Below the pieces are notes generated by a model that saw only the letters and a list, made by a program, of their open reading frames with translations, had not been told where the DNA came from and searched no databases. From the NCBI RefSeq assembly GCF_000826685.1, contig NZ_JROO01000032.1, positions 117,173-181,172 of the forward strand: a DNA stretch of 64,000 bases. The letters are read 5' to 3'. Within the stretch, counting starts at the first letter, position 1; every line of letters starts with the position of its first letter. This stretch comes from Streptomonospora alba. Lineage in GTDB: Bacteria > Actinomycetota > Actinomycetes > Streptosporangiales > Streptosporangiaceae. Below are positions 35,199 to 46,746 of the stretch, one piece after another. The position numbers were made by a program, and so were the translations under genes.

Positions 35199-36555
35199 CG
35201 GTAACCTCCTCACGCTTGTCGTCGGGGGCACGGGGCGCGTATCGCGGCCCCTCGGCCGGCACGCTGCTGCCGTAGTGGGGGGCACTGGCCGGTGGCACGG
35301 GGAATCCTCCGTAGGCGGGGTCGTCGCGCATGTTCCGCAGCTCCTCGCGGCGTTCGGCGGCCTCGGTCTCGCGCCGGCGCCGCGCCGAGCGCACCCACCC
35401 CGCGAGCACGGCCACGGTGGCGACGGCGAACGCCGCGACGACGGCTGCCACCACGCCGGCCGGCGCGCCCTCGTTGACGAGGATGCGCACGCAGGCCACC
35501 GCGGTGATCCACACGAGCTGCACCGGGATGAGGATCTTCCAGCCGAGCTGCATGAGCTGGTCGTAGCGGATCCGCGGCACCGAGCCGCGCAACCAGATGA
35601 ACAGGAACATGACGAACATGAACTTCAGCAGCCACCACAGGACCGGCCACCAGCCGGCGCTCGCGCCCGCCCAGAACATGGTCAGCGGCGGCGGTGCGAG
35701 GTAGCCGCCGAGGAAGAAGGTGACCGACACCGCGGCGACGGTCACCATGTTCACGTACTCCGCCAGGAAGAACATGGTGAACTTCATCGACCCGTACTCG
35801 GTCATGAACCCGCCGACGAGCTCCCCTTCGCCTTCGGCGAGGTCGAAGGGCAGCCGGTTGGTCTCACCGACCATCGTGACGAGGTAGATGAGGAACGACG
35901 GGAGCAGGATCACCGCGAACCACACCGACTGCTGGGCCTCGACGATGCCGGAGGTGGTCAGGGTGCCCGAGAACATGAACACCGCGACGACGGACAGGCC
36001 CATCGCGATCTCGTAGCTGATGACCTGCGCCGAGGCGCGCAACCCGCCCAGCAGGGCATACGGCGACTGCGAGGCCCAGCCGCCCAGCACGATCCCGTAG
36101 ACCCCCACGGCCGCGGTGCCCAGCACCACCAGTGCGGCGATGGGCAGGTCGGTCAGCTGCAACGGGGTCTGCACCCCGAACAGGGAGACCTCGGGCCCGA
36201 CCGGGATCACCGAGAAGGCCATGAACGCCGGAACCGCGGCGATCATGGGAGCGGCGATGTAGATCGGCCGGTCCACGCCGCGGGGGATGACGTCTTCCTT
36301 CAGCGACAGCTTGACCCCGTCGGCCAGCGACTGCAGCAGCCCCAGCGGGCCGAAGCGGTTGGGTCCGTGGCGCTGCTGCATGCGGCCCATGACCTTGCGG
36401 TCGGCCATGATCATCATCAGCACGCAGACCATCAGGAAGACGAAGATCGCCAGCGCCTTGATCAGCGTGATCCACCAGGGATCGGAGCCGAAGGCGTCCA
36501 ACTGGGCCTCGGCGGCCAGGGGCACCGCCGCACCGGCCTGCGCCGTCGCAATCAC
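35191..36555 (-). CDS. nuoH: NADH-quinone oxidoreductase subunit H
   Basis: The 454-residue subunit has eight or more membrane helices and carries the quinone-chamber signature [32 protein letters not shown] near residue 62, [19 protein letters not shown] near 175 and [23 protein letters not shown] near 241. A long soluble tail after about residue 370 ([12 protein letters not shown] and beyond) is typical of actinobacterial NuoH. The GTG start at 36555 overlaps the nuoG stop (GTGA), and its stop overlaps the nuoI start region. Confidence 0.96.
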   Translation of the reverse strand: MIATAQAGAAVPLAAEAQLDAFGSDPWWITLIKALAIFVFLMVCVLMMIMADRKVMGRMQQRHGPNRFGPLGLLQSLADGVKLSLKEDVIPRGVDRPIYIAAPMIAAVPAFMAFSVIPVGPEVSLFGVQTPLQLTDLPIAALVVLGTAAVGVYGIVLGGWASQSPYALLGGLRASAQVISYEIAMGLSVVAVFMFSGTLTTSGIVEAQQSVWFAVILLPSFLIYLVTMVGETNRLPFDLAEGEGELVGGFMTEYGSMKFTMFFLAEYVNMVTVAAVSVTFFLGGYLAPPPLTMFWAGASAGWWPVLWWLLKFMFVMFLFIWLRGSVPRIRYDQLMQLGWKILIPVQLVWITAVACVRILVNEGAPAGVVAAVVAAFAVATVAVLAGWVRSARRRRETEAAERREELRNMRDDPAYGGFPVPPASAPHYGSSVPAEGPRYAPRAPDDKREEVTGA

Positions 36556-39074
36556 AGGAGATCGCTCCCCGCACTCGTCGCGGACATTTTCGCTATGGAG
36601 AAGCCGCTGTCGGCTCCGTCCCCGCCGGAGTCGGCGGCGATCGACACCACAGAACCGCCCGCGGCGCCCAGGTCGCGGTGGACGTCGCAGTCGCGGGCGT
36701 TCTCCGGCAGCCAGACCACCCGGTCGGGCATCGCCTCGACGACGGCGGGCACGCTTACCGCGCCCGCGGGGCCGCTGACGCGCACCAGGCCGCCGTCGGC
36801 CAGGCCGATCTCGGCGGCGGTCGCGGCCGAGACCCGGGCCAGGGCCGGGCGGGCCGTGCCCGCGAGGTAGGGCTCGCCGTCCTCCATGCGTCCGTTGCCC
36901 AGGAGCTGGCGCCACGTCGACAGCACCGCCTCGCCCTTGCCGGGCGCGGGGCGCCGGGCCGAGCGGGTCAGCGGGTCGGGGACACGCTCACCGGACCAGG
37001 AGCCCAGCTCGTCGAGCTCGCGCACCGCCGCGGCGTCGTCGGGAAGTCCCAGGTGCACGTCCATCTCGTCGGCGACCGCGGACAGCACCCGCAGGTCCGA
37101 CAGCAGGCCGGGCTTCTTCAGCGCATCGCCGAAGGGGCGGCGCCGGCCCTCCCAGTCGACGAACGTGCCGCCCTTCTCGGCCACGGCGGCCACCGGCAGC
37201 ACCACGTCGGCGCGGTCGGTGACGTTGCTGGCCCGCATCTCCAGGCTGACGATGAAGGGCACGCGCGCCAGCGCGGTGCGGGCGGCCTCGGGGTCGGGCA
37301 GGTCGTCGAGGTCCACACCCGCGATCAGCAGCGCCTCCAGCTCGCCGGAGGCCGCGGCCTCGATGATCTCGGCGGTGGAGCGGCCCTCGCGGTCGGGCAG
37401 CGAACCCACGTTCCACGTACGGGCGACTTCGGCGCGGGCCGTGGCGTCGGCTGCCGGGCGCCCGCCCGGCAGCAGGTTGGGCAGGGCGCCGGCGTCGGCG
37501 GCGCCGCGCTCGCCGGCGCGGCGCGGCACCCAGGCCAGGCGCGCGCCGGTGCGGTCGGCCAGTCGCGCGGCGGCCGACAGCGCGCCGGGGATCGCTCCCA
37601 GGCGCTCACCCACCATGATGATCGCGCCGGTCTGGCGCAGCGCCTGGATCGCCTCCTCGTCGACGTCGCCCAGCTCGCCCAGCACCTCGGACTCGGCTCC
37701 GGGCTCGGTGGGGATCAGCCGTCCGCCGGCCTTGGTCAGGCCGCGGCTCTCGTACGGGGCCACGGCGAAGACGCGTGTGCCGTTCTTGCGGCGGGCCTTG
37801 CGCAGCCGCAGGAACACCACCGGCGACTCGTCCTCGGGTTCGAAGCCGGCCAGCAGCACCGCGGGGGCGGTCTCCAGTTCGGAGTAGGTGACGCCGAGCC
37901 CGGTCCCGGCCACGCGGGCGGCCAGGAAGTCGGCCTCCTCGGCGGAGTGGGGGCGGGCCCGCATGTCGACGCTGTTGGTGCGCAGCGCCACCCGCGAGAA
38001 CTTGGCGTAGGCGTAGGCGTCCTCCAGCGTCAGCCGCCCGCCGGTGAGCACGCCGACGCGGCCGCCGCGGTCGCGTGCCCCGGCCAGACCGCGTGCGGCC
38101 AAGGTCACGGCCTCCGGCCAGGAGGCGGTCTCCAGGGCGCGGCTGTCCTCGTCGCGTACCAGCGGATGGCTGAGCCGGTCGGGCTGGCTGGCGTACTTGA
38201 ACGCCCACCGGCCCTTGTCGCAGTTCCATTCCTCGTTGACCTGCGGGTCGTCGCCGGCCAGGCGCCGGGTGACCTTGCCGCGCCGGTGGTCGGTGCGCTG
38301 GGCGCATCCGGCGGCGCAGTGCTCGCACACGCTGGGCGTGCTGACCAGGTCGAAGGGCCGTGCCCGGAACCGGTAGGCGGCACCGGTGAGCGCGCCGACC
38401 GGGCAGATCTGCACGGTGTTGCCGGAGAAGTAGGACTGGAAGGGCTCGCCCTCGGCGATGCCGACCTGCTCGTCGGCGCCGCGCTCCAGCAGCTCGATGA
38501 AGGGGTCGCCGGCGATCTGCGCCGAGAAGCGGGTGCAGCGGGCGCACTGGATGCAGCGCTCGCGGTCCAGCAGCACCTGCGTGGACAGCGCGATCGGCTT
38601 GGGGAAGGTGCGCTTGGTGTCCAGGAAGCGGGTCTCGCCGCCGCCGTTGGACATGGCCTGGTTCTGCAGGGGGCACTCGCCGCCCTTGTCGCAGACGGGG
38701 CAGTCCAGCGGGTGGTTGATCAGCAGGAACTCCATGATCCCGCGCTGGGCCTTGTCCGCGACCTCGGAGGTGAGCTGGGTCTTGACGACCATGCCCTCCA
38801 TCACGGTGATCGTGCAGGAGGCCTGCGGCTTGGGCATGGCCCGCCCGTTGCCGGCGTCGGGGATCTCCACCAGGCACTGGCGGCAGGCGCCGACCGGGTC
38901 GAGCAGGGGGTGGTCGCAGAAGCGCGGGATCTGGATGCCCAGCAGTTCGGCCGCGCGGATGACCAGGGTCCCCTTGGGCACCTGGATCTGGAAGCCGTCG
39001 ATGGTGACGGTGACGAGGTCCTCGGGCTCCGCGGCAGGGGTGCCGCCCGAGGCGCTGTTGGTCGTGACGGTCAC
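36552..39074 (-). CDS. nuoG: NADH-quinone oxidoreductase subunit G
   Basis: The 840-residue subunit carries the N-terminal 2Fe-2S site ([15 protein letters not shown], about 50-64), the His/Cys 4Fe-4S region with [13 protein letters not shown] (about 121-133), the CIQCARC site (about 161-167) and the CEHCAAGC cluster near 239, followed by a molybdopterin-oxidoreductase-like domain without molybdenum ligands. It carries electrons from NuoEF to NuoB/I. It ends with SAGSDLL and overlaps nuoH by GTGA. The length fits actinobacterial NuoG. Confidence 0.96.
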   Translation of the reverse strand: MTVTTNSASGGTPAAEPEDLVTVTIDGFQIQVPKGTLVIRAAELLGIQIPRFCDHPLLDPVGACRQCLVEIPDAGNGRAMPKPQASCTITVMEGMVVKTQLTSEVADKAQRGIMEFLLINHPLDCPVCDKGGECPLQNQAMSNGGGETRFLDTKRTFPKPIALSTQVLLDRERCIQCARCTRFSAQIAGDPFIELLERGADEQVGIAEGEPFQSYFSGNTVQICPVGALTGAAYRFRARPFDLVSTPSVCEHCAAGCAQRTDHRRGKVTRRLAGDDPQVNEEWNCDKGRWAFKYASQPDRLSHPLVRDEDSRALETASWPEAVTLAARGLAGARDRGGRVGVLTGGRLTLEDAYAYAKFSRVALRTNSVDMRARPHSAEEADFLAARVAGTGLGVTYSELETAPAVLLAGFEPEDESPVVFLRLRKARRKNGTRVFAVAPYESRGLTKAGGRLIPTEPGAESEVLGELGDVDEEAIQALRQTGAIIMVGERLGAIPGALSAAARLADRTGARLAWVPRRAGERGAADAGALPNLLPGGRPAADATARAEVARTWNVGSLPDREGRSTAEIIEAAASGELEALLIAGVDLDDLPDPEAARTALARVPFIVSLEMRASNVTDRADVVLPVAAVAEKGGTFVDWEGRRRPFGDALKKPGLLSDLRVLSAVADEMDVHLGLPDDAAAVRELDELGSWSGERVPDPLTRSARRPAPGKGEAVLSTWRQLLGNGRMEDGEPYLAGTARPALARVSAATAAEIGLADGGLVRVSGPAGAVSVPAVVEAMPDRVVWLPENARDCDVHRDLGAAGGSVVSIAADSGGDGADSGFSIAKMSATSAGSDLL

Positions 39075-39126
39075 TGCTCCTCCTCTCCTGCCGGCGCCGC
39101 CGGCGCTGCTGCCGCTGAAGATGCGG

Positions 39127-40425
39127 TCATGCCGTGCCTCCCCACACCGTCGCCTTGCGGTGGTCGAACGGGCAGCCGCCGTGGGTGACGTGGTCGATGT
39201 ACTCCTGGCGGAAGTACTTGATGGAGGACATGACCGGGCTGGCGGCGCCGTCGCCGAGCGCGCAGAAGGCGCGGCCCAGCAGGTTGTCGCAGATGTCCAG
39301 CAGCTTCTCCAGGTCGGCCTCGGTGCCCTCGCCCCGTTCGAGGCGGTCCAGCACCTGCACCATCCAGTAGTTGCCTTCGCGGCAGGGGGTGCACTTGCCG
39401 CAGGACTCGTGGGCGTAGAACTCGATCCAGCGGCCGACGGCGTGCACGACGCACGTGGTCTCGTCGAAGATCTGCAGGGCGCGGGTGCCCAGCATGGATC
39501 CGGCGGCGCTCACGGACTCGAAGTCCAGGGGCGTGTCGAGGTGCTCGTCGGTGAAGATCGGAGTGGAGGACCCGCCGGGGGTCCAGAACTTCAGGCTGTG
39601 CCCCGCGCGCACGCCGCCGGCCATGTCCAGCAGTTCGCGCAGCGTGACGCCCAGCGGGGCTTCGTACTGCCCGGGACGCTCGACGTGGCCCGACAGCGAG
39701 AAGAAGCCGAACCCGGCGGACTTCTCGGTGCCCATCGCGGTGAACCACTCGGCGCCGTGGCGCACGATCAGGGGCACGCTGGCGATGGACTCGACGTTGT
39801 TGACGACCGTGGGCGAGGAGTAGAGCCCGGCCACGGCGGGGAAGGGCGGCTTGAGGCGCGGTTGGCCGCGGTAGCCCTCCAGCGAGTCCAGCAGCGCCGT
39901 CTCCTCGCCGCAGATGTAGGCGCCGGCGCCCGCGTGCACGACCACGTCCAGGTCGAATCCGCTGCCGAGGACGTCGGGGCCGATCAGGTTGGCCTCGCGG
40001 GCCTCCTCGACGGCCTGCTTGAGTCGGCGGATGACGTGCAGGACCTCGCCGCGCACGTAGATGAAGGCCTGGTGGCTGCGGATGGCATAGGCCGCGACGG
40101 CCACCCCCTCGATGAGGGAGTGCGGGTTGGCCAGCATCAGCGGCACGTCTTTGCAGGTCCCGGGCTCGGACTCGTCGGCGTTGACGACGAGGTAGCGCGG
40201 ATTGGGGTTGTCCTTGGGCAGGAACCCCCACTTCATCCCGGTGGGGAACCCGGCGCCGCCGCGGCCGCGCAGCCCCGAGGACTTGATCAGGTCCACGATC
40301 GTGTCGGGCTCCATGGTCAGCGCCGTGCGCAGCCCCTCGTAGCCGCCGTCTGCGCGGTAGCCCTCCAGGGTGAAGGAGTCGTGGCGGTCCCAGTTGGCCG
40401 AGAGGACCGGGGTCAGGGTGGTCAC
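39127..40425 (-). CDS. nuoF: NADH-quinone oxidoreductase subunit F
   Basis: The 432-residue subunit binds FMN, NADH and the N3 4Fe-4S cluster. [10 protein letters not shown] (about 54-63) binds [24 protein letters not shown] near 159 binds FMN, and the cluster is bound by CGKCTPC (Cys342, Cys345, Cys348) and a Cys in RAFCALGDG (about 388). GTG 40425 is the start since GGGAG precedes it, and it overlaps the nuoE stop by GTGA. The nuoG start lies 52 nt downstream. Confidence 0.97.
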   Translation of the reverse strand: MTTLTPVLSANWDRHDSFTLEGYRADGGYEGLRTALTMEPDTIVDLIKSSGLRGRGGAGFPTGMKWGFLPKDNPNPRYLVVNADESEPGTCKDVPLMLANPHSLIEGVAVAAYAIRSHQAFIYVRGEVLHVIRRLKQAVEEAREANLIGPDVLGSGFDLDVVVHAGAGAYICGEETALLDSLEGYRGQPRLKPPFPAVAGLYSSPTVVNNVESIASVPLIVRHGAEWFTAMGTEKSAGFGFFSLSGHVERPGQYEAPLGVTLRELLDMAGGVRAGHSLKFWTPGGSSTPIFTDEHLDTPLDFESVSAAGSMLGTRALQIFDETTCVVHAVGRWIEFYAHESCGKCTPCREGNYWMVQVLDRLERGEGTEADLEKLLDICDNLLGRAFCALGDGAASPVMSSIKYFRQEYIDHVTHGGCPFDHRKATVWGGTA

Positions 40426-41129
40426 TTGGCGCTCCCTTCGTCGCCGGTCCGCCTGTCGGAGGCGGCGCCGGGCTCGGGGGCCGCCCAGCCGCGTTCGTGT
40501 GCCAGGCGCAGACCCTGCAGGGAGGGCTCGCCCGCCTGGGTGCCCTCGCCGGCGTGCCCGTCGGAGAATCCGGCGAGCAGGCGGCCGGCCTCCTTGAACG
40601 TGCACAGCCCCTCAGGGCCGCGGGTGGGGCGCACGTCCTTGCCCAACCGCAGGTCGTCGACCAGTCGCTTGGCCGACTCGGGAGTCTGGTTGTCGAAGAA
40701 CTCCCAGTTGACCATCACCACCGGCGCGAAGTCGCAGGCGGCGTTGCACTCGACGTGCTCGATCGAGACGCGGCCGTCCTCGGTCGCCTCGTCGTTGCCC
40801 ACGCCGAGGTGCTCCTTGAGACCGGCGAAGATCTCGTCGCCGCCCATGATCGCGCACAGGGTGTTGGTGCACACCCCGACGTGGTAGTCGCCGACGGGCC
40901 GGCGCTTGTACATGGTGTAGAAGGTCACCACGGCGGTGACCTCGGCGGTGGTCAGGCCCAGCTGGTCGGCGCAGAACCGGATGCCGGCCTGGGAGACGTA
41001 GCCCTCCTCGGCCTGCACCAGGTGCAGCAGCGGCAGCAGGGCCGAGCGCTGTTGCGGATAGCGGGCGATGACGTCCTTGGCGTCGACCTCCAGTCGCGCG
41101 CGGACTTCCTCGCTAAAGGTGCTGCTCAC
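40422..41129 (-). CDS. nuoE: NADH-quinone oxidoreductase subunit E
   Basis: The 235-residue subunit holds the N1a 2Fe-2S cluster, bound by VCTNTLC near residue 88 and ECNAAC near 127. Residues 1-165 resemble NuoE proteins of standard length; the remaining 70 residues (ending [10 protein letters not shown]) form a less conserved tail. Start GTG 41129 overlaps the nuoD stop by GTGA. Confidence 0.95.
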   Translation of the reverse strand: MSSTFSEEVRARLEVDAKDVIARYPQQRSALLPLLHLVQAEEGYVSQAGIRFCADQLGLTTAEVTAVVTFYTMYKRRPVGDYHVGVCTNTLCAIMGGDEIFAGLKEHLGVGNDEATEDGRVSIEHVECNAACDFAPVVMVNWEFFDNQTPESAKRLVDDLRLGKDVRPTRGPEGLCTFKEAGRLLAGFSDGHAGEGTQAGEPSLQGLRLAHERGWAAPEPGAASDRRTGDEGSAK

Positions 41130-42424
41130 CTGTCCACCCCTCCCATCACGGGGTCGATACTGGCCACCGCGGCGATCACGTCGGCCACGGATCCGCCTTC
41201 GCACATGGCCGCGACCGCCTGCAGGTGGGTGAACGAGGGGTCGCGGAAGTGCACGCGGTGGGGGCGGGTGCCGCCGTCGCTGACGGCGTGGCAGCCCAGC
41301 TCGCCCTTGGCGCTCTCCACCGCGGCGTAGGCCTGCCCGGCCGGCACCCGGAATCCTTCGGTGACCAGCTTGAAGTGGTGGATGAGCGCTTCCATGGAGC
41401 CGCCCATGATGTGGGCGATGTGCTCGGACGAGTTGCCCAGGCCGTCGTCGCCCAGCTCCAGGCGGGCGGGCCAGCCGATCTTGGCGTCGTCGACCATGAT
41501 CGGCCCGGGCCGCAACCGGTCCAGGCACTGCTCGACGATCCGCAGGCTCTGCTCCAGCTCGGCCATGCGCACCCGGTAGCGGGCGTAGACGTCGCCGCCG
41601 TCGGAGACGGGGATGTCGAACTCGTAGTTCTCGTAGCCGCAGTAGGGCTTGGCCTTGCGCAGGTCCCAGGCCAGGCCCGAGGCGCGCAGCATGGGGCCGG
41701 TGGCGCCCAGTGCCATGCACCCGGGCAGCTCCAGGTGGGCCACGTCGCGGGTGCGCGCGAGGTAGAGCGGGTTGGCGTCCAGGAGCTTGCGCATGGTGGT
41801 GATGCGCTTGGGCATCTCCTTGAGCAGCTCGCGGATCTGCTCCACCGCGCCGTCGGGCAGGTCCTGGGCGACGCCGCCGGGACGGATGTAGGCGTGGTTC
41901 ATCCGCAAGCCGGTGATGAGCTCGAAGATGTCGAGCACCATCTCGCGCTCACGGAAGCCGTTGGTCATGATCGTGGTGGCACCCAGCTCCATGCCGAACG
42001 TCGCCATCGCCACGAAGTGCGAGGACATCCGGTTGAGCTCCATCATCAGCACCCGGATGACGTTGGCGCGCTCGGGGATGCGGTCGGTGATGTCCAGCAG
42101 CCTCTCGACCGCCAGGCAGTAGGCCACCTCGTTGAAGATCGGCGTGAGGTAGTCCATGCGGGTCACGAACGTGGTGCCCTGCGTCCACGTCCGGAACTCC
42201 ATGTTCTTCTCGATGCCGGTGTGCAGGTAGCCGATGCCGACCCGGGCCTCGGTGCAGGTCTCGCCGTCGAGGGTGAGGATCAGCCGCAGCACGCCGTGGG
42301 TGGAGGGGTGCTGCGGGCCCATGTTGATCACGAGGCGTTCGGCGCCGCTGCTCTGGGCCTTGGCGACGACCTCCTCCCAGTCGCCGCCGGAGGCGTCGAT
42401 GTAGTCCTCTGTGACGTACGTCAT
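41126..42424 (-). CDS. nuoD: NADH-quinone oxidoreductase subunit D
   Basis: The 432-residue subunit carries [14 protein letters not shown] near residue 35 (quinone-binding His) and the C-terminal GRGALG-like region replaced here by [29 protein letters not shown], as usual. It forms the quinone site with NuoB and NuoH. The ATG at 42424 overlaps the nuoC 3' end; the stop overlaps nuoE. Confidence 0.96.
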   Translation of the reverse strand: MTYVTEDYIDASGGDWEEVVAKAQSSGAERLVINMGPQHPSTHGVLRLILTLDGETCTEARVGIGYLHTGIEKNMEFRTWTQGTTFVTRMDYLTPIFNEVAYCLAVERLLDITDRIPERANVIRVLMMELNRMSSHFVAMATFGMELGATTIMTNGFREREMVLDIFELITGLRMNHAYIRPGGVAQDLPDGAVEQIRELLKEMPKRITTMRKLLDANPLYLARTRDVAHLELPGCMALGATGPMLRASGLAWDLRKAKPYCGYENYEFDIPVSDGGDVYARYRVRMAELEQSLRIVEQCLDRLRPGPIMVDDAKIGWPARLELGDDGLGNSSEHIAHIMGGSMEALIHHFKLVTEGFRVPAGQAYAAVESAKGELGCHAVSDGGTRPHRVHFRDPSFTHLQAVAAMCEGGSVADVIAAVASIDPVMGGVDR

Positions 42425-43181
42425 TGGTATGACCTCCGCTCGTCCGGCGGCGGGATGGTGGCACCGCGGTATTCGACCGGGATCCCGCCGAGCGGGTAGT
42501 CCTTCCGCTGCGGGTGGCCGTGCCAGTCGTCGGGCATCTCGATGCGGGTGAGCGAGGGGTGCCCGTCGAAGACGATCCCGAAGAAGTCCCAGGCCTCGCG
42601 CTCGTGCCAGTCGTTGGTGGGATAGACCTCGACGATCGAGGGGATGTGGGGGTCCGCGTCGGGGCAGGCCGTCTCGATCCGGATCTCGGTGTTGTGGGTG
42701 AGCGAGCGCAGGTGGTTGACGGCGTGCAGCTCGCGTCCCGTGTCGTCGGGGTAGTGCACGCCGCTGACGCCTGTGCACAGCTCGAAGCGCAGGTCGGGGT
42801 CGTCGCGCAGCAGGCGGGCGACCTCGCGCAGATGCTCCCGGCGCACGTGGAAGGTGATCTCGCCGCGGTCGACCAGGACCCGCTCCACAGCGCGGACGCC
42901 GGGTGCGCCCTCGCCCTGCAGCGCCCGCTCCAGAGCGTCGGCGACTCCGTCGAACGCGGCGGTACGCGGGTCGTCGGGGTCGGTGAAGGGCCGCTCCGAG
43001 GCCTGGGGCGGCGTCTTGCGCACCAGCAGCCGACCGTAGCCGGAGGTGTCGCCGGTGGTCTTGGCGCCGAACATGCCGGCGCGGGCGACCGGCGCGGCGA
43101 GCCGCTCCTCGCCGGCGCGGGCCGGGAGGTTCTCCTCCTGCTCGCCGCCGCTGTCGGGGCCGTTTCCGTTGCCGTTGACGC

Positions 43182-43185
<4 letters not shown>
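42421..43185 (-). CDS. nuoC: NADH-quinone oxidoreductase subunit C
   Basis: The 254-residue subunit has a non-conserved N-terminal 90 residues (Gly/Asn/Pro-rich) followed by the NuoC core [14 protein letters not shown] and the 30-kDa signature [37 protein letters not shown] near residue 200. The GTG start at 43185 overlaps the nuoB stop by GTGA. Confidence 0.96.
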
Positions 43186-43742
<557 letters not shown>

Positions 43743-43829
43743 CCGGCGAACCCCCTTTCCCGTGCGTAGTCCCGTCTCCCGTCTGTCGTCCCGCCGCCGC
43801 CCGGTGGCCGCGCGGGCGCGCCCGGGCGC

Positions 43830-44189
43830 TCACTCCCACTCCAGTCCGCCGCGGCGCCATTCGTAGGCGTAGGCGATGGAGACGTTCACCAGGAACAGCA
43901 CCATCGCGACCAGCCCGAACACACCGAGTTCGTCGAAGTGGACCGCCCACGGGTAGAGAAAGATGATCTCGATGTCGAAGACGATGAACAGCATCGCGGT
44001 CAGGTAGTACTTGATCGTGAAGCGTCCGCCGCCGGCCGGCTGGGGCGTGGGCTCGATGCCGCACTCGTAGGACTGCAGCTTGGCGCGGTTGTAGCGCTTG
44101 GGCCCGGCGAGGGAACCGACGAGCATCGAGACTGCGACGAACGCGGCACCGATGCCTGCGAGGACGAAGACGGGTGCGTACAGCTCCAT
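43830..44189 (-). CDS. nuoA: NADH-quinone oxidoreductase subunit A
   Basis: The 119-residue subunit has three membrane helices and the signature KLQSYECGIEPTPQPAGGGRFTIKYYLTAMLFIVFDIEIIFLYPW (about 37-81). It is the first gene of the nuo operon. GAGGGGAACGCC precedes the ATG at 44189. A Rex-type operator lies 79 bp upstream at 44269-44286. Confidence 0.97.
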   Translation of the reverse strand: MELYAPVFVLAGIGAAFVAVSMLVGSLAGPKRYNRAKLQSYECGIEPTPQPAGGGRFTIKYYLTAMLFIVFDIEIIFLYPWAVHFDELGVFGLVAMVLFLVNVSIAYAYEWRRGGLEWE

Positions 44190-44268
44190 GGCTAGGCGTT
44201 CCCCTCAGTGCCGGTTGTGCGTGCGTGCCTCGGCGCCCGGCGCGCGGGCGGCGCCGCTGCACGCGCGC

Positions 44269-44286
44269 TTGTGAACGCGTTCACGT
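44269..44286. promoter_or_regulatory. Rex operator upstream of nuoA
   Basis: TTGTGAACGCGTTCACGT contains the palindrome GTGAACGCGTTCAC and fits the actinobacterial Rex consensus TTGTGAA-N4-TTCACAA except for the last two bases. Rex represses nuo in Streptomyces coelicolor when NAD+ is high. It lies 79 bp before the nuoA start. Confidence 0.78.
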
Positions 44287-44344
44287 AGCGGTGCGAGCGG
44301 CGGTGCGGTCGCTGAACGGTGTTCATGTGTCAGCCCTTTCGCCC

Positions 44345-45649
44345 TCAGGCCGCCGGCGCCATCTTGGACAGGCCGTTGATCACGCGGTCCATGGCGTCGC
44401 CGCGGCTGGGCTCGGTCAGGTTCGCGAGCATCTTCAGCGCGAACTGCATCAGGGTGCGCTGCGGCAATCCGTATTTGGTCGCGTACTTCATCAGCTCCGG
44501 ATTGCCGATCATCTTCACGAAGTAGCGGCCCAGCGTGTAGTAGCCGCCGTAGGTGTCGGAGAGGATGCGCGGGTAGCTCAGCAGGGTGCGCTCGCGCGAC
44601 TGCTGCGTGGGGCGGGCGTGTGCCTGGGCGATGACGTCGGCGGCGATGTGGCCCGCCTCCATCGCATAGGCGATGCCCTCGCCGTTGAACGGGTTGATCA
44701 TGCCGCCGGCGTCGCCCACGAGCATCAGTCCGCGCGCGTAGTGGGGCACGCGGTTGAACCCCATGGGCAGCGCGGCGCCGCGGATCTTGCCCTGCTGGTT
44801 CTCCTCGGTGAAGCCCCACTCGGGGGGCATGCTCTCGGTCCAGCGGCGCAGCAGCGCCCGGTAGTCGACGCCTTGGAAGGAGGAGGTGGAGTTGAGGATG
44901 CCCAGTCCGACGTTGCTCGTGCCGTCGCCGACGCCGAACACCCAGCCGTAGCCGGGCAGCAGGACGTCGCGGCCCTGGCTCTTGTCCCACAGCTCCAGCC
45001 ACGACTCCAGGTAGTCGTCGTCGTGGCGCGGGCTGGTGAAGTAGGTGCGCACGGCCACGCCCATGGGCCGGTCGTCGCGCTTGCGGATGCCCATGCCCAC
45101 CGACAGCCGCGAGGAGTTGCCGTCCGCGGCGACCACCAGGGGTGCGCGGTAGGTGACGGGCTCGCGGTCGGGGTCGGTGGCGGTGACACCGACGATGCGG
45201 TTGGTGCGCGGGTCGATGACGGGCTCGCGGACGTTGGTGCGCTCCAGCAGCCGGGCGCCGGCCGAGACGGCGCGCTCGACGAGGATCTGGTCGAAGTCCT
45301 CACGGGTGCGCACGAGGCCGAACCCGGGGTACTCCGCCAGGTCGGGCCAGGGCAGTTCGAGCCGCACGCCGCCGCCGATGATGCGCAGCCCGTGGTTTCG
45401 GATCCAGCCCTTGTCGTCCAGGGAGACACCCATCGCGGTGAGCTGCTTCACGGCGCGGGGGGTGAGCCCGTCCCCGCAGACCTTCTCGCGGGGGAAGGCG
45501 GTCTTCTCCAGCAGCAGGACGTCGAGCCCGGCCTGCGCGAGGTAGTAGGCGGCCGTGGAGCCCGACGGGCCGGCTCCGACGACGATGACGTCGGCCTCGG
45601 CCTCGGGCCGGCTCCGGCCGGACAAAGGGGCGGGTGCAGTCTCGCTCAC
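44345..45649 (-). CDS. Menaquinone reductase-like (GGR family) flavoprotein
   Basis: The 434-residue protein belongs to the geranylgeranyl reductase family: FAD-binding VIVVGAGPSGSTAAYYLAQAGLDVLLLEK (about 18-46), EKVCGDGLTPRAVKQL near 52, and GLMLVGDAGGMINPFNGEGIAYAMEAG near 299. In mycobacteria MenJ of this family reduces one isoprene unit of menaquinone, and placement next to nuo and the prenyl synthase supports that role here. The start is GTG 45649 with AAGGA spaced 7 nt; ATG 45670 is in frame upstream. A promoter with a Rex site precedes it. Confidence 0.86.
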   Translation of the reverse strand: MSETAPAPLSGRSRPEAEADVIVVGAGPSGSTAAYYLAQAGLDVLLLEKTAFPREKVCGDGLTPRAVKQLTAMGVSLDDKGWIRNHGLRIIGGGVRLELPWPDLAEYPGFGLVRTREDFDQILVERAVSAGARLLERTNVREPVIDPRTNRIVGVTATDPDREPVTYRAPLVVAADGNSSRLSVGMGIRKRDDRPMGVAVRTYFTSPRHDDDYLESWLELWDKSQGRDVLLPGYGWVFGVGDGTSNVGLGILNSTSSFQGVDYRALLRRWTESMPPEWGFTEENQQGKIRGAALPMGFNRVPHYARGLMLVGDAGGMINPFNGEGIAYAMEAGHIAADVIAQAHARPTQQSRERTLLSYPRILSDTYGGYYTLGRYFVKMIGNPELMKYATKYGLPQRTLMQFALKMLANLTEPSRGDAMDRVINGLSKMAPAA

Positions 45650-45766
45650 GAGTTGGTCCTTGGCATGCATGGCGCGGTGGCGCCTCGGGGGTGCGCCGCA
45701 CGGTGCTTGCGGCTGGCTTGTGGCTGGCTCATGGCTGGTCAGGGGTGTTACTTCCGACTCGCAGGC

Positions 45767-45784
45767 TTGTGAAGGCCTTCACAA
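45767..45784. promoter_or_regulatory. Rex operator at flavoprotein gene promoter
   Basis: TTGTGAAGGCCTTCACAA is a perfect 18-bp palindrome and matches the Rex consensus fully. On the minus strand its TTCACA serves as a -35, with a 17-nt spacer and TAACAC (45745-45750) as -10, so Rex binding would block RNA polymerase. The gene start is 117 bp downstream. Confidence 0.82.
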
Positions 45785-46008
45785 ACCCGTGTGATCCAGA
45801 GTCTAGACCTTTCCCGCTACTGGGGCGACCCCCAGGGCCCATTCATCTTGTTTCGCCGCTTTCGGCGACAAACCAGACACAGAACCACCATTCGAGTAAA
45901 GCAAGGCAAACCTAATTTGATGGTGGAAATCGGCCCGTTCATTCCGCGTCGTACGGCGACAGGCGCCGACGCCGGCCTGCCGCCGAGTACACGCCGAGGT
46001 CCTCCACC
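45785..46008. other. Intergenic region without genes
   Basis: About 225 bp upstream of the Rex site. No supported gene; the reading frames on the minus strand are continuations of the broken DUF397 gene at 46009-46143. Confidence 0.4.
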
Positions 46009-46143
46009 GGGAACCCGCCACCACAGCAGCAGATGGCCGTCACCAGGGTGCTGAGAGTCGCGGACGGCAGTGGCGCCGGGGGCGGCGACCTCGACGCAAT
46101 TCTGGCCGCGACCGCTGCTGTCGGACGGCTTGCGGAACGTCAG
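46009..46143 (-). pseudogene. DUF397 gene remnant
   Basis: Minus-strand reading gives LTFRKPSDSSGRGQNCVEVA, then APGATAVRDSQHPGDGHLLLWW, closely similar to the intact DUF397 proteins at 46747 and 46944 up to the conserved His-Leu. The start is missing, its first codons overlapping the end of the GNAT gene, and the C-terminus departs from the family (expected SEWTAFVSG). It is a broken third copy. Confidence 0.75.
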
Positions 46144-46652
46144 CCGGGCAGCGCGTAGGCCAGGGCAGGAACTCGCGCACCCGCTCCGACCACGTGGTCG
46201 AGCCTTCCGATGCACTCCCACCCCAGGTGCTCATAGAGGCGGATCGCGGCCCGGTCCTTCTCCATCACCTCGAGGACCAGTTGCCGACCCTGCCTGCGGC
46301 CGGCGCTCACTGCACGCTCCAGCAGCGCGCGGGCGACTCCCCTCCCCCGCGCGGCAGGCGCGACGAACAGCCTGCCGATCGACGCGAAGGGACGTTCCTC
46401 GCTGCCGTAGCGAGCTTTCCACAGCTCCACCGCGCCGCCGTCACCGGCGGGACCGAGGCCGACGTGTCCGGCTACGTTCCCTTCCACTACGGCGACCCAA
46501 GCGCGTCCGGTGTCCCCGAGAACCAGCCACCCGTGGGGATCGGCGACTCCTTCGACGGGATACCCGTCGCGCTCGTGCACCTCCACAAGCAGTCGGGCGC
46601 ACGCGTCGACGTCCCCGTCCACGCGCGGCCGGATCTCGATCCCCTCGTTCAT
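46140..46652 (-). CDS. GNAT family N-acetyltransferase
   Basis: The 170-residue protein (from MNEGIEIRPRV) has the GNAT core: IGRLFVAPAARGRGVARALLERAVSAGRRQG (about residues 90-120, acetyl-CoA loop RGRGVA) and LYEHLGWECIGRLD near 143. The ATG at 46652 follows GGGATCCG and starts the conserved part; GTG 46670 is an in-frame alternative. Acceptor unknown. It lies between a DUF397 remnant and the DUF397 pair, so it may have inserted within a DUF397 array. Confidence 0.83.
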   Translation of the reverse strand: MNEGIEIRPRVDGDVDACARLLVEVHERDGYPVEGVADPHGWLVLGDTGRAWVAVVEGNVAGHVGLGPAGDGGAVELWKARYGSEERPFASIGRLFVAPAARGRGVARALLERAVSAGRRQGRQLVLEVMEKDRAAIRLYEHLGWECIGRLDHVVGAGARVPALAYALPG

Positions 46653-46746
46653 CGGATCCCAGTCTTGCACCGGCGTGTGCCTCGTCTACATCCACGCTCC
46701 AGAAGGCCACATGGAGCGGAAGAGCCTTCGGCACAAGCCGGCCGAC

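Noticed and set aside
36678..39188. Open frame of 836 codons opposite nuoG
   Set aside because: Shadow of nuoG: composition Gly/His/Arg-rich with no domain, and nuoG on the other strand has all cluster motifs.
44269..45784. The GTGAA-N4-TTCAC dyads as LacI-type operators
   Set aside because: LacI sites normally centre on a CG pair in a different context; the flanking TTG/CAA bases and the nuo target fit Rex better.
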